Positions 47,429 to 57,587 of a stretch of DNA of 64,000 nucleotides are shown here, piece by piece. Source of the stretch: Candidatus Aminicenantota bacterium (GTDB lineage: Bacteria > Acidobacteriota > Aminicenantia > UBA2199); contig WVZO01000533.1 of NCBI GenBank assembly GCA_011772425.1, forward strand, positions 1-64,000, read 5' to 3'. Below the pieces are notes generated by a model, which searched no databases, was not told the origin of the DNA, and worked only from the letters and a program-made list of their open reading frames with translations. The position numbers were made by a program, and so were the translations under genes. Positions within the stretch are counted from its first letter, which is position 1. Each line of letters starts with the position of its first letter.

Positions 47429-47468
47429 AAAAAGCCACCTTCTTCACCATTAAAGAAGGTGGCTTTTT
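47429..47468. terminator. Bidirectional rho-independent terminator
   Basis: AAAAAGCCACCTTCTTcaccattaAAGAAGGTGGCTTTTT. Confidence 0.9.
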
Positions 47469-47503
47469 AGTGACGCTGGTGTGTTAAAGCGATCAGCCGT
47501 TAA

Positions 47504-48760
47504 TTATTTCCCATATATCGGCTCTGGCGGATCGATGGGATCTTCATGAATGCAGGGGTCCTGCATCATCTCCACCACCTGGTCCGGGCAGGCTATCTCC
47601 AAATATCTGACTTCATTATTTACCTCTATCCTCCAGAAGGGCTTGGAGCGAAGACAGGTGAAATAGCAGGGGGTGAAAACCACTTCAGCCTGAGCAGTAC
47701 TCATTTCTTCCATTGTCAGTTCCAGGTTATAGGCCACCGCCTCAAAGGCTTTGTTCTTATCCACATAGGTCAGGGGTTCGTCATAGGCGGTCACTTCCTC
47801 GAAGTTACCGGTGAAGGCATTCACCAGTACACAGATCCTGGTAAGCTTTTTTTCAGCTTCATTTTCCAGGGCATAGGGTACAATATAGTAATAGGGAACC
47901 ACTGCACCTTTTTCTAAGTTGGGATTGATTTCTTCGCGAACAAGAATGGGATCAAGAGGCTTCACTTTTTTATCAGATTTTTTTAATAAGGCGTAGGCCG
48001 GGTCTTTTTTGTACAGCTTTAATTTCTTTTTCCAGTAATCAGCATAGTCAATAGCTTGTTGAGGGGTAATAACCACATCGCCGATTCTACTTTCCACTGC
48101 GGCGTATACTTTTCCCAGTGGGACCGGAGGGGGTTCGATAATGGCCACATAATAACCATACCAGGTTCCGGGAGCATTCACCGGACCATACCAGTAGTTG
48201 CTGTACCAGACCGATCCGGACACGGTGGTGGTCGCCCCTTGATTGGGAGGCCAGGGGTCCCGGATGGTAATCTCCTGCAGCACCGGGTTGCTGCCGGCAA
48301 CCGGTTCAACATCAGTCTGAAACGCCTTAATAACCACCCAATGCTGCGCTTCATAGATGAGCGTGGGTACCCCGTAATGCCTGCTGTTCATCCAATAAAG
48401 GACATCAAACATCAACTCTTCCCTCACCGGGTCTGTCATGAGTGACCATGTTCCCGACGGCGGTGGATTGAGACTTAACAGCGTCAGTTGTAGACCTTGA
48501 GGGTCTGTGGCCCAGTTAGCGGGCTCACCCGGCTTATTGTTGATCTGTATCTCATCCCAAATGATTGATTGCTGGATATATTCGCAGTCGTTGGGGTCCG
48601 GGTATCCATTCATGATCATTTGAGCCGATGCGGCCCCGCACCAGTTCCAGACTTCTTGACCATACAGTGGAATGTTAAGATCTACCACCCACTGGCCAGA
48701 AACCGGGGAAGCCAAAACCAAAACACACACAAATAAAAGCCCAAACGCTTTCTTAACCAT
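47504..48760 (-). CDS. Secreted papain-like/C39-like cysteine protease
   Basis: Signal peptide, LYGQEVWNWCGAASAQMIMNGY (Cys) and YEAQHWVVIKAF (His), EITIRDPWPP. Confidence 0.75.
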   Translation of the reverse strand: MVKKAFGLLFVCVLVLASPVSGQWVVDLNIPLYGQEVWNWCGAASAQMIMNGYPDPNDCEYIQQSIIWDEIQINNKPGEPANWATDPQGLQLTLLSLNPPPSGTWSLMTDPVREELMFDVLYWMNSRHYGVPTLIYEAQHWVVIKAFQTDVEPVAGSNPVLQEITIRDPWPPNQGATTTVSGSVWYSNYWYGPVNAPGTWYGYYVAIIEPPPVPLGKVYAAVESRIGDVVITPQQAIDYADYWKKKLKLYKKDPAYALLKKSDKKVKPLDPILVREEINPNLEKGAVVPYYYIVPYALENEAEKKLTRICVLVNAFTGNFEEVTAYDEPLTYVDKNKAFEAVAYNLELTMEEMSTAQAEVVFTPCYFTCLRSKPFWRIEVNNEVRYLEIACPDQVVEMMQDPCIHEDPIDPPEPIYGK

Positions 48761-49098
48761 AGCTTCTTCTCCTTTTTTATTTATTTTTAATTATACTTAG
48801 CCTATGAATAGCTGGATGTTATCTCTTTCCTGGCACTCGAAAGAGTAAGAAAAATAATCCCGGATACTGGTGCGTGTTACTTTTGCCTTTACCCTGTGCA
48901 AACCACATGATTCCACTCCGGAACGTTGCGTACCTTATTCTAAACCATTCGTGGAAAAAGTCAAGCGCTGGGAAGAAAAAAATTTTTTTATTAAAATTAG
49001 CAATATTATATATTATAATAGTATTGTAAAAATATAAAAAGGAAGGCAATAGATGAACGCTCAAGACCAGCAGATAGGAAATATAAAAGGAGGGAATC

Positions 49099-50457
49099 AT
49101 GAACACCATACTTCCGGGATTTAAACCGGGTGTAATCTGTTTGTTAATGTCATTGGCATTGGTTTTTTTCTTTAGTGCCTGCCGGCAGGGCAGCAATGGG
49201 GTGTCACCGGTTCGCAATGGTAATGAGCTCAAGTCTCCCCTGGCGCGTGATACGTCTCCAGCCTACAGCGAAAACGAATTAAGGCAATTGGTCAGCAACA
49301 ACAACACCTTTGCTTTTGAGTTGTATCAAATGATTAAGGACAAAGCGGATAATTTGTTTTTTTCCCCTTACAGCATTACGGTGGCCCTGGCAATGACCTA
49401 TGCCGGAGCCAGGAGCCAAACCGAAACCCAAATGGCAGCGACATTACATTTCAATTTCCCGCAGGACAAACTGCATTCGCTTTTCAATGCCCTGGACCTG
49501 GAACTGGCCAACCGGAAACAGAGTGAAACCAAGGAAGACGATGAGGGCGGTAAATATCTAAAGCTAAACATCGCCAATGCCATATGGGCCCAGGAGGACC
49601 ATCCGTTTCTTGATGAGTACCTGGATATACTGGCAATTAATTATGGTGCGGGGATATGGCTGGTGGATTTCAAGTCCAACCCGGAGCAGGCGCGTCTGAC
49701 CATCAACGATTGGGTTGCCCGGCAAACAGAAAATAAAATAACGGATCTCCTGGAGGAAAGCCAGATTGACCGGTTTACCAGGCTGGTATTGACCAATGCC
49801 ATTTACTTTAACGCTGCCTGGGCAATTCCTTTTAACGAAGAGGTTACTTATGACGGCGATTTCTATCTCTCGAACGGCAGCACAATAACGGTTCCCATGA
49901 TGATACCCCAGGAAGGTTCCGGTGAAAATGGCGAAATATATACCACTGCCGAAGGACCCGGGTACCAGGCGGTAGAACTGCCCTATTATGGTGGGGAATT
50001 CTCAATGCTCATTGTTATCCCGGACCAGGGAACGTTTGCCACCTTTGAACAGAACCTGGATTACTCGTTGATCGAGGAGATTGTCAACAATTTGCGGGGG
50101 GAAGATATCACGTTACGGATGCCTAAGTTTGGCTGTGAATCGGAATTCGATCTGGCAAATGCTCTTGCCGGGATGGGCATGCCCGATGCGTTTAATAGTA
50201 ACCTTGCTGATTTTTCCGGCATCGATGGTGGGGTGGGCGGCCTTTATATCGGCGCGGTTGTTCACAATGCCTTTATAACCGTGGATGAAGCCGGAACAGA
50301 AGCGGCTGCCGCCACCGCAGTGGTTGTTTTCGGGGTCGGCGTCCGGAACCCCCGGGAAATAATCATTAACCGGCCTTTTATTTATATGATCCGGGATATG
50401 AAAACCAATACGATATTGTTCCTGGGCAGGGTAAAAAAACCAATCCCTCAAACATAA
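49099..50457 (+). CDS. Secreted (lipoprotein) serpin
   Basis: NLFFSPYSITVALAMTYAGARSQTETQM, LTNAIYFNAAWAIPF, VDEAGTEAAAATAVVV hinge, RPFIYMIRDMKTNTILFLGRV; lipobox-like FFSAC. Confidence 0.95.
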   Translation: MNTILPGFKPGVICLLMSLALVFFFSACRQGSNGVSPVRNGNELKSPLARDTSPAYSENELRQLVSNNNTFAFELYQMIKDKADNLFFSPYSITVALAMTYAGARSQTETQMAATLHFNFPQDKLHSLFNALDLELANRKQSETKEDDEGGKYLKLNIANAIWAQEDHPFLDEYLDILAINYGAGIWLVDFKSNPEQARLTINDWVARQTENKITDLLEESQIDRFTRLVLTNAIYFNAAWAIPFNEEVTYDGDFYLSNGSTITVPMMIPQEGSGENGEIYTTAEGPGYQAVELPYYGGEFSMLIVIPDQGTFATFEQNLDYSLIEEIVNNLRGEDITLRMPKFGCESEFDLANALAGMGMPDAFNSNLADFSGIDGGVGGLYIGAVVHNAFITVDEAGTEAAAATAVVVFGVGVRNPREIIINRPFIYMIRDMKTNTILFLGRVKKPIPQT

Positions 50458-50481
50458 GAGGGATTTTCCTGGGGAAGAAAT

Positions 50482-52125
50482 TTATATGTTTACCCGGTTA
50501 AAAATACATTGAGTGGACTGCGGTTCAACAATGACAAAATAAAGAAGTTTATTTTTATCCATCTTCTTTTGTTCAAGGGCAATGGCTTCGATATCCGCCG
50601 CTGTCCTGCTTTTCATGGTGATATGAGGATTGGTGAGGTCTTTATCAAACCAGATAAAAAAGACATCAACACGGCGTCCATTCATTTCTTTTGGCATTTT
50701 GACCAGGATGTTCTTCTTCCGGTTATCCTCCCACCAATATAAAGCCTCTTTTGTATTTCTTGTGGTGTGTGCCCAACTTCGTTTCAACGCCACATTAATG
50801 GCAAATACCTTTTTCTGTATTTTTTTCATATTGATATAATCGATATTGCTTTTGGCCTGGAGAATGGAGTCAATTCGGACCCCTTTTCGTTTACACTTAA
50901 TTTTAACGCCCATGGTGCTTCCGGAGCCGGTTTTTGGTACGAAGGCCAGTTCATAGTAAGCGGCAGTTGAATTGTGAATCTCTTTAACTATCCGTTCGGA
51001 AACATCGTCGTAAAATTTGGCGCCGCTGCCCACGGCAATATCCCTTAAACTACTGATACCGGAACCCCTGACAAAGGGTAGGATACTCATCTGGTCCAGG
51101 GTAAAGTCGTCGTGTTCGCTTCCGCCGCTGCCTCCTCCTCCGCCTTTCCCGGCCGAGGAGGTGCCATACATTGTCTTATATAATTTGGGCCGACCCGAAT
51201 ATATGGTATACATTAAACTACCACCTTCATTTATTTCTTTGACCAATTTTTTTATCTGGTCAACCACACTTGTGTCAGAGACAATATGCTCCTGGATATA
51301 GGGGTTGGAATCATAAAAAAGGATTTCCTCGATCCCTTCGGAAACCAGGAAAATCAATTTGGGTTGGTTGATGGCCTCAAGGCTGTATTTTAACTGGGAA
51401 AGAAAACTGCAAAAAATTTTCACCTTTTCTTTCTGATGCCATCTTTCTATCTTCTTTTCTACTCTACTGGCATAAGAACTACCCCCGCTAAAATTCCTTA
51501 CCGTAACATCATCACCTGATTCCCTGGAAATACGTTCGGGTAGTTTCGATATTTTTCTCAGGAACTTTTTTAATCTTTTTTTATCCTTCTCAGGACCGCC
51601 AATTAACTTGAGACCACCAAACAATGAATTCTCCATAATCACAAATTGACTGCCAAGAGAAAAAGAATTATTGTCGATCAATTCCTTACAAATCTTTTTG
51701 GCCCTCTTGATCCCATAAAAGCTGTTAAACATGGTGTCGATAACCAGGAAAACAATCCTCTCCTGCACAGGCGGCGCCGGTTTGATTTTTCTCTCTTTTA
51801 CTTTTACTTTCTTTGTGGTTTCCCAATCGTATTCAAACACTGTCCGGTTGAAATCGGTAATTTCAACCACTTCTCCATTAATATATAACCGCAGTTCTTC
51901 CTTTTTTAAATCGTAGACAGGATTTCCATCTGAATCATACGCATAAAACGGGATTAACATCCGGCTTACTGACACTTCGTGTTTGATGGGCTCATGTTCC
52001 TGGGGGAAGGCCAGTGACAGCCCACACAGGCCAAGGCCGATAATGATCAATGGAATAATCCACTGCGTTGAACCCCTGGTTTGATTTTTGTTTTTTGATG
52101 GAACGTATACTGGTGCTTTCTTCAT
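50482..52125 (-). CDS. VWFA-related domain protein (Acidobacteria-type)
   Basis: VSVSRMLIPFYAYDSDGNPVYDLKKEELRLYINGEVVEITDF...ERIVFLVIDTMFNSFYGIKRAKKI...AAYYELAFVPK. Confidence 0.8.
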   Translation of the reverse strand: MKKAPVYVPSKNKNQTRGSTQWIIPLIIIGLGLCGLSLAFPQEHEPIKHEVSVSRMLIPFYAYDSDGNPVYDLKKEELRLYINGEVVEITDFNRTVFEYDWETTKKVKVKERKIKPAPPVQERIVFLVIDTMFNSFYGIKRAKKICKELIDNNSFSLGSQFVIMENSLFGGLKLIGGPEKDKKRLKKFLRKISKLPERISRESGDDVTVRNFSGGSSYASRVEKKIERWHQKEKVKIFCSFLSQLKYSLEAINQPKLIFLVSEGIEEILFYDSNPYIQEHIVSDTSVVDQIKKLVKEINEGGSLMYTIYSGRPKLYKTMYGTSSAGKGGGGGSGGSEHDDFTLDQMSILPFVRGSGISSLRDIAVGSGAKFYDDVSERIVKEIHNSTAAYYELAFVPKTGSGSTMGVKIKCKRKGVRIDSILQAKSNIDYINMKKIQKKVFAINVALKRSWAHTTRNTKEALYWWEDNRKKNILVKMPKEMNGRRVDVFFIWFDKDLTNPHITMKSRTAADIEAIALEQKKMDKNKLLYFVIVEPQSTQCIFNRVNI

Positions 52126-52280
52126 TTTAAACCTCCTTATAAAAGGCTTTCGCCTTCCATTTTAACAATATTCCCTGGATTAGTCAATAAATTTATAATT
52201 GATAATTACAGGTTTCCACTATAAATTTAATCTCATCCTCCTTAACAGGTTCCTGGCGGGAATCAAAAATATAGGTCCCT

Positions 52281-55200
52281 TCATGCTTGCGTCTCTTTTT
52301 GGGGAACTTTGGGTTCATTATTGCGGGTGATTTCCTTGTTGCTTTTTGTCGACTGCTTGATCTGTTCCGCCAACTTGCTGATAGTGGGAGAGAGAAGAAT
52401 CTGACTGAGGGGAACTACAAACCCCTCTTGCTGCAACCTGGCAGCTATACGAGTGGCTTTTAACGAATGACCACCAAGTTTGAAAAAATTGGCATGGATA
52501 CTAATTTTTTCCAAAGGAACAGCCAACACTTCAGACCATATCTTTGCCAGTATTTCTTCCAGAGGGTTCCGGGGTGCTGTATATTCTTCAATTTCTTGCA
52601 GTTGAGGAGCCGGTAATCGTTTACGGTCAATTTTACCGCTAGTTGTCAGCGGTATCTTTTCAAGAAATACAAAATAGGAAGGAATCATATAATCGGGTAA
52701 CTCCTTTGACAGGTAATTTCGTAACTCTGCGTCGGAAAGTTCCCTTTCCGAGACAATGTAAGCACATAAGTATTTATCTTTGTTTTCATCTTCTCCTGCG
52801 ACGGCAACAGCTTCGTTTACAGCATCGTGATTTAATAATTGAATTTCTATCTCTCCCAATTCCACCCTGAAACCTCTTATTTTCACCTGGTGATCGATTC
52901 GTCCTAAGAATTCGACATTGCCATCCGCCAACCAACGAGCCAGGTCGCCAGTCCTGTATATAGTTGAGTGGGTGAGTAGGTGAGTGGGTGAGTAAGGTGT
53001 AGGGAACAGGCTTGCCTGTTCCAAAATATTGATAAATTTTTCTGCTGTTAATTGGGGTTGATTTAAATAGCCCCGCGCCACTCCATCCCCCCCGATGTAT
53101 ATCTCTCCGGTAACCATCAAGGGAACGGGGTTCAGATACTTATCTAATATATAGATCGATGTATAGGATATGGGCTGACCAATGGGAATGGTGACAGCAT
53201 TCTCGTCGATGTGATCGATTGGATAATAGGACGCATATACGGTTGTCTCGGTCGGGCCATACACATGAATGATCTTATCCCTGCCCAGGTACCCCAGGGC
53301 CTTTTTGCAATGTTCCACAGACACACGCTCTCCACCGAAAAGCACTTTTCTTACATGATCAAAACCGCTGATCTTTTCATCTACCAGGACATTAAATAGT
53401 GCCGTGGTAACAAAAAACAAGGTGATGGCCTCTTTTTTTATCAATTTCGCCAGTTTATCCACGGATAATACATCTTCCTCTCTTATCATCACCAGGGCAG
53501 CCCCATTTAACAGTGCACCGTATATATCAAACACTGATCCGTCAAAAGCATAATTGGAAAGCTGCAATACCCGGTCCTGCGATGTTATGTCGATATAATT
53601 GCTGTTCTTCACCACCCGGATGGCATTATAATGGGTAGTGAGCGTTCCTTTGGGCCTTCCCGTGGTTCCAGACGTGTAGATGACGTAACATAGGTGAGTG
53701 GGGTGAGTAAGGTGAGTAGGTTCTGCATCTTCGTTTCCTGCAATTGTCAAATTTACATCGATCACTTCAGTTCCCTTACTCACCTCACTTACCTTACTCA
53801 ACTCACTCAACAAAACCCTGGCATCGCTGTCCTTTAACATGTAATCGATACGTTCCTGCGGGTATGCCGGATCAATGGGTAAATAGGCACTACCGGCTTT
53901 TAATATTCCCAATATACCGATAATCATTTCCAGGGAACGTTCCACCATAATGCCCACAATGCTGTCAGGCTGGATGCCTTTGCTTCGCAGCAATTGGGCC
54001 AATTGATCAGATTTTTCATTCAATTCCTTATATGTTAATTGAACAGGTTCCTCGCTTCTCTCTTTCTTGCCAACTGCCAACTGCATACTGCCAACTACAC
54101 TAACGCCGTCAGGCGTCCTGGCTGCCCGTTCTTCAAATAATTCATGGATGGTTTTATCTCTATCAAACCGGGCCTCCGTTTCCATTGACATGTCCAGGAT
54201 TCTTTGTTTTTCCACTTCCGTCATAATTTCAATCTCTGCTAACCGTACTGCCGGATTCACCTGGATCTCAGATAAAATATTTTTAAAATACTCGATAATT
54301 CGTTCCATTGTTTTCGCTTTGAACAATTGGGTGCTGTATTCGAAACGGAGGACCACTTGATGTTCCCTGTCAATGGCTGTCAGCGTTAAATCAAACTTCG
54401 AAGATTTTGTCTGGTATACCAATGCTTTGGCTTCAGTGGTTTCCGATACTTCAAACTGGTACGCCCTCTCCTCCAGGAGGTTAAACACCGCATCAAACAA
54501 GGGATTGCGTCCTGCCTCCCGCGGTATTGCCAGGGTGTCAACCAGGTCTTCAAAGGGGTACTCCTGGTTCTCGTAAGCGGCAATCGTGTTTTGTTTCACT
54601 TCTGCGGCAAACCGGGCAAAGAGTTTGTCCCCCCTGGGATAATTCCGCATCACCAGGGTATTGACAAACATGCCAATGATGTTTTGCAAATCCTCATGCC
54701 GCCGCGCAGCCATGGGCGTGCCCACAATGATATCCTCCTGGCTGCTCAACCGGAAAAGTAATACATTAAAAGCGGAAAGAAAAAGCATATAAAGCGTCGC
54801 ATCCAATTCCTTTGCTATTTTTTTCAGGCCCATGGTTTCTTCTTCCGTCAGGATCAACCTGACGGTCCGACCGGCAAAACTCTGCAAGGATGGCCTTGGA
54901 TAATCACAGGGTAAATCAAGGACCGGCAATTCTCCTTCCAGGAGCTTCAACCAGTATTCCCCTTGCTGTTTCACTTCATCCTGTTGATACTCGCTGTTCT
55001 GCCATTGGGAATAGTCCTTGTAGTGCAGCCGCACTTCGGGTAAATTCACGTCTTCGTAGAGGGCCAGGTAATCCGCTTCCAGTAAATTCAGCGAGGCATT
55101 GTCTACGATAATATGATAAAAGTCAAACAGGATAAAATAATCTCCATCATCCTGCAATTTCACCAGGGCGGCCCGAAACAAAGGGGCCCTTAAAAGATCA

Positions 55201-57335
55201 AAGGGGGCAATAAATCGTCTGAAGACCTCTTGCGCCTCTTCCGGCGATGTTTCATAATAATCCAGGGTAAAATCCACTGCCTCAGGATTATGAACCCGCT
55301 GCACCGGTTCCCGGTTCACCATCTCAAACGTGGTTCGAAGAATCTCATGCCGCTGAACCAGTCTTTTGAACGTATTTTCCAACCGCTCCCTATCCGCATA
55401 CTTCCCAAGCCTGAAAAATAGCGGTATATTGTAAGTGGTACCCTCCGTATCCAACTGCCGGATGGAATACAACCGCTCCTGTACCGAAGATGCCGGGTAA
55501 TATTCCTTCTGCTCCACAGGGGCAATCCTTTTGTATTCTTTTCTCTTTGCCCGCACAATATACTCAGCCAACATTTTTACGGTCTGACGGTCAAACACCT
55601 CCGCCAGGGGCAACTGGACCTTAAACTCCCGGTGAATCTTCGATGTAAGCATCACTGCTCGTAACGAATGCCCACCCAGCTCAAAAAAACTATTGTTAAT
55701 CCCAATCACATCCTTGCCAATCTGCAGTAACTCCGACCATATTTCAACCAGCTTCTTCTCAATGTCATTGCCAGGGGCCGCATATTCTACCCTTAAAGCC
55801 AGGTCCGCTGCCGGGAGGGACTTCCTGTCTATTTTACCGGAAACCGTGACCGGTAATTTCTCCAACTGCCTGAAATAAGAAGGAATCATATAATCCGGCA
55901 ATCTCTCCTCTAAGAATTCCCTTAAGGAGTTCAAATCGATATTCTTCCTGGCAGCAAAATAAACGGCGATAAATTGCTCCCCCGAGGGATTTTTTACGGC
56001 AATGGCTGCCGCCTGGGTAACCATATCATACTGCATCACCGCGCTCTCGATCTCCCCCAATTCGACACGATATCCCCTTATCTTCACCTGGTTGTCTTTT
56101 CTTCCCAGAAATTCGATCTTGCCATCCCTTAAAAGACGACCCAAATCTCCTGTAAAATAGACCCGTTCACCCGACGGCATCCGGGTAAATCTCTCCCGGG
56201 TGCCCGCCTCATCTTGCCAATACCCCGGGGACACATACTCACTGATCAATATGATCTCCCCTACCTCGAGGGGTTCCACCTCATTGCCTTCTTCATCCAC
56301 TACCACGATTTCCGTACCCTCCACCTCATCTCCCAGGGTGACGGTTCCTCCACCCACAGCCTGGCTGGAACCGGCTTCGAAAAACTGCCCCGAATTGTAA
56401 GTGGACTCGGTCTGACCATATAGATTGTATAACCGGCACCCGGGGAAAAAGGAACGGAATTTCTCGATATCGCTCCTTAACACCTCTTCACCCCCCAGGA
56501 CTACATAACGAAGAAGGGAAAGGTCCGGCGCAGCCGCCAAACTGGAAACAAAATAACGATAAACCGTGGGAACCGAATGCCAGACCGTTATCTCTTCTTC
56601 ATCGAGCCATTGGGGCAATGTCTCGAATATCCCCCCCTTCTTTAAATCCAGGGGGAAAAGCGCAGCCCCGTTTAACAGGGAGGTATAGATATCCATTACC
56701 GCCGCATCATGGCTAAAAGAAGAGAATAAGGTGAATTTATCCTGGCATGTTAAATCCAGGTTTTCAGTAAACCGGTCGATAAAGTGCAAAATATTCCGGT
56801 GCGTTTGCCGCACGGCCTTAGGAAGCCCAGTGGACCCGGACGTATACAATAGATATGCATTGCCGTCGCTGCACACTTCCCGGCTAAACACTAACGTATC
56901 CCCGGCGTCCCCCGGCGTCCCCCCGGTGATTTCTTCGATCATTACAAAACAAATATCTTTTTTATTTGCCGCTCCGGGTAACCGGTGTTTATTGGTTTGA
57001 TCCGTGATAAGAATCCCAATTTCCGCATGATCCATGATAAAACCGATGCGTCTCCCGGGAAAATCCGCCACCAACGGCACGTAGGCATGACCGGCTTTTA
57101 AAACCCCTAAAATGGAGGCGATCATCGCCAGGGCATCGTCCATTAACAGCCCGATATTCCCTTTGCTGTTCCTGTTGGACCTGCCGGATTTCGACTGCGA
57201 TATTGCGTTTATTTTGTTGGCAATTCGATTGGAAAGCATGTTAAGCTCGCTGTATGTTACCGAACCTTTTTCGGTTTTTACAGCTAATTCATCAGGATAC
57301 TTTTTTACTTGCTGCTCAAATCGTTCAATAATCAT
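52281..57335 (-). CDS. Bimodular non-ribosomal peptide synthetase, A-T-C-A-T
   Basis: AYLLYTSGSTGLPKAV and CYVIYTSGTTGRPKGTL (A3), two YRVELGEIE/FRVELGEIE, two LGGHSL carrier sites, C domain YYPASSVQERLY...FYHIIVDNAS; no C-terminal TE. Confidence 0.96.
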   Translation of the reverse strand: MIIERFEQQVKKYPDELAVKTEKGSVTYSELNMLSNRIANKINAISQSKSGRSNRNSKGNIGLLMDDALAMIASILGVLKAGHAYVPLVADFPGRRIGFIMDHAEIGILITDQTNKHRLPGAANKKDICFVMIEEITGGTPGDAGDTLVFSREVCSDGNAYLLYTSGSTGLPKAVRQTHRNILHFIDRFTENLDLTCQDKFTLFSSFSHDAAVMDIYTSLLNGAALFPLDLKKGGIFETLPQWLDEEEITVWHSVPTVYRYFVSSLAAAPDLSLLRYVVLGGEEVLRSDIEKFRSFFPGCRLYNLYGQTESTYNSGQFFEAGSSQAVGGGTVTLGDEVEGTEIVVVDEEGNEVEPLEVGEIILISEYVSPGYWQDEAGTRERFTRMPSGERVYFTGDLGRLLRDGKIEFLGRKDNQVKIRGYRVELGEIESAVMQYDMVTQAAAIAVKNPSGEQFIAVYFAARKNIDLNSLREFLEERLPDYMIPSYFRQLEKLPVTVSGKIDRKSLPAADLALRVEYAAPGNDIEKKLVEIWSELLQIGKDVIGINNSFFELGGHSLRAVMLTSKIHREFKVQLPLAEVFDRQTVKMLAEYIVRAKRKEYKRIAPVEQKEYYPASSVQERLYSIRQLDTEGTTYNIPLFFRLGKYADRERLENTFKRLVQRHEILRTTFEMVNREPVQRVHNPEAVDFTLDYYETSPEEAQEVFRRFIAPFDLLRAPLFRAALVKLQDDGDYFILFDFYHIIVDNASLNLLEADYLALYEDVNLPEVRLHYKDYSQWQNSEYQQDEVKQQGEYWLKLLEGELPVLDLPCDYPRPSLQSFAGRTVRLILTEEETMGLKKIAKELDATLYMLFLSAFNVLLFRLSSQEDIIVGTPMAARRHEDLQNIIGMFVNTLVMRNYPRGDKLFARFAAEVKQNTIAAYENQEYPFEDLVDTLAIPREAGRNPLFDAVFNLLEERAYQFEVSETTEAKALVYQTKSSKFDLTLTAIDREHQVVLRFEYSTQLFKAKTMERIIEYFKNILSEIQVNPAVRLAEIEIMTEVEKQRILDMSMETEARFDRDKTIHELFEERAARTPDGVSVVGSMQLAVGKKERSEEPVQLTYKELNEKSDQLAQLLRSKGIQPDSIVGIMVERSLEMIIGILGILKAGSAYLPIDPAYPQERIDYMLKDSDARVLLSELSKVSEVSKGTEVIDVNLTIAGNEDAEPTHLTHPTHLCYVIYTSGTTGRPKGTLTTHYNAIRVVKNSNYIDITSQDRVLQLSNYAFDGSVFDIYGALLNGAALVMIREEDVLSVDKLAKLIKKEAITLFFVTTALFNVLVDEKISGFDHVRKVLFGGERVSVEHCKKALGYLGRDKIIHVYGPTETTVYASYYPIDHIDENAVTIPIGQPISYTSIYILDKYLNPVPLMVTGEIYIGGDGVARGYLNQPQLTAEKFINILEQASLFPTPYSPTHLLTHSTIYRTGDLARWLADGNVEFLGRIDHQVKIRGFRVELGEIEIQLLNHDAVNEAVAVAGEDENKDKYLCAYIVSERELSDAELRNYLSKELPDYMIPSYFVFLEKIPLTTSGKIDRKRLPAPQLQEIEEYTAPRNPLEEILAKIWSEVLAVPLEKISIHANFFKLGGHSLKATRIAARLQQEGFVVPLSQILLSPTISKLAEQIKQSTKSNKEITRNNEPKVPQKETQA
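52964..53000. repeat. GTGAGTNG short tandem repeat inside NRPS gene
   Basis: gttgagtgggtgagtaggtgagtgggtgagtaaggtg. Confidence 0.85.
53692..53810. repeat. GTGAGTNG-type repeats in inverted orientation inside NRPS gene
   Basis: ggtgagtggggtgagtaaggtgagtagg (53693-53720) and cttactcacctcacttaccttactcaactcactc (53776-53809). Confidence 0.8.
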
Positions 57336-57587
57336 AGGATTCTCCTATATTCCATTATTGTCTTCCACACTATTCATGGTTGAAATAAAAAGAATGATTG
57401 ACAGGGATATGGGCGTAGAGCGTAGAGCGTAGAGCACAGAGACATGAGGAGTATGGCAAAAAGCACAGAGAGATTATCGTCAGTTTGGGTTTATTTATAT
57501 ATCACACCGGGTCTTAGCTGTAAATCTATAAATACGTTACCTTTTCAATGCTGCAAAACCTTTTTACATAGGCTTCATGTTGTGATA

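Noticed and set aside
48819-49232. 137-aa minus-strand ORF overlapping the serpin start
   Set aside because: Low-complexity, overlaps the well-supported serpin signal peptide region antisense.
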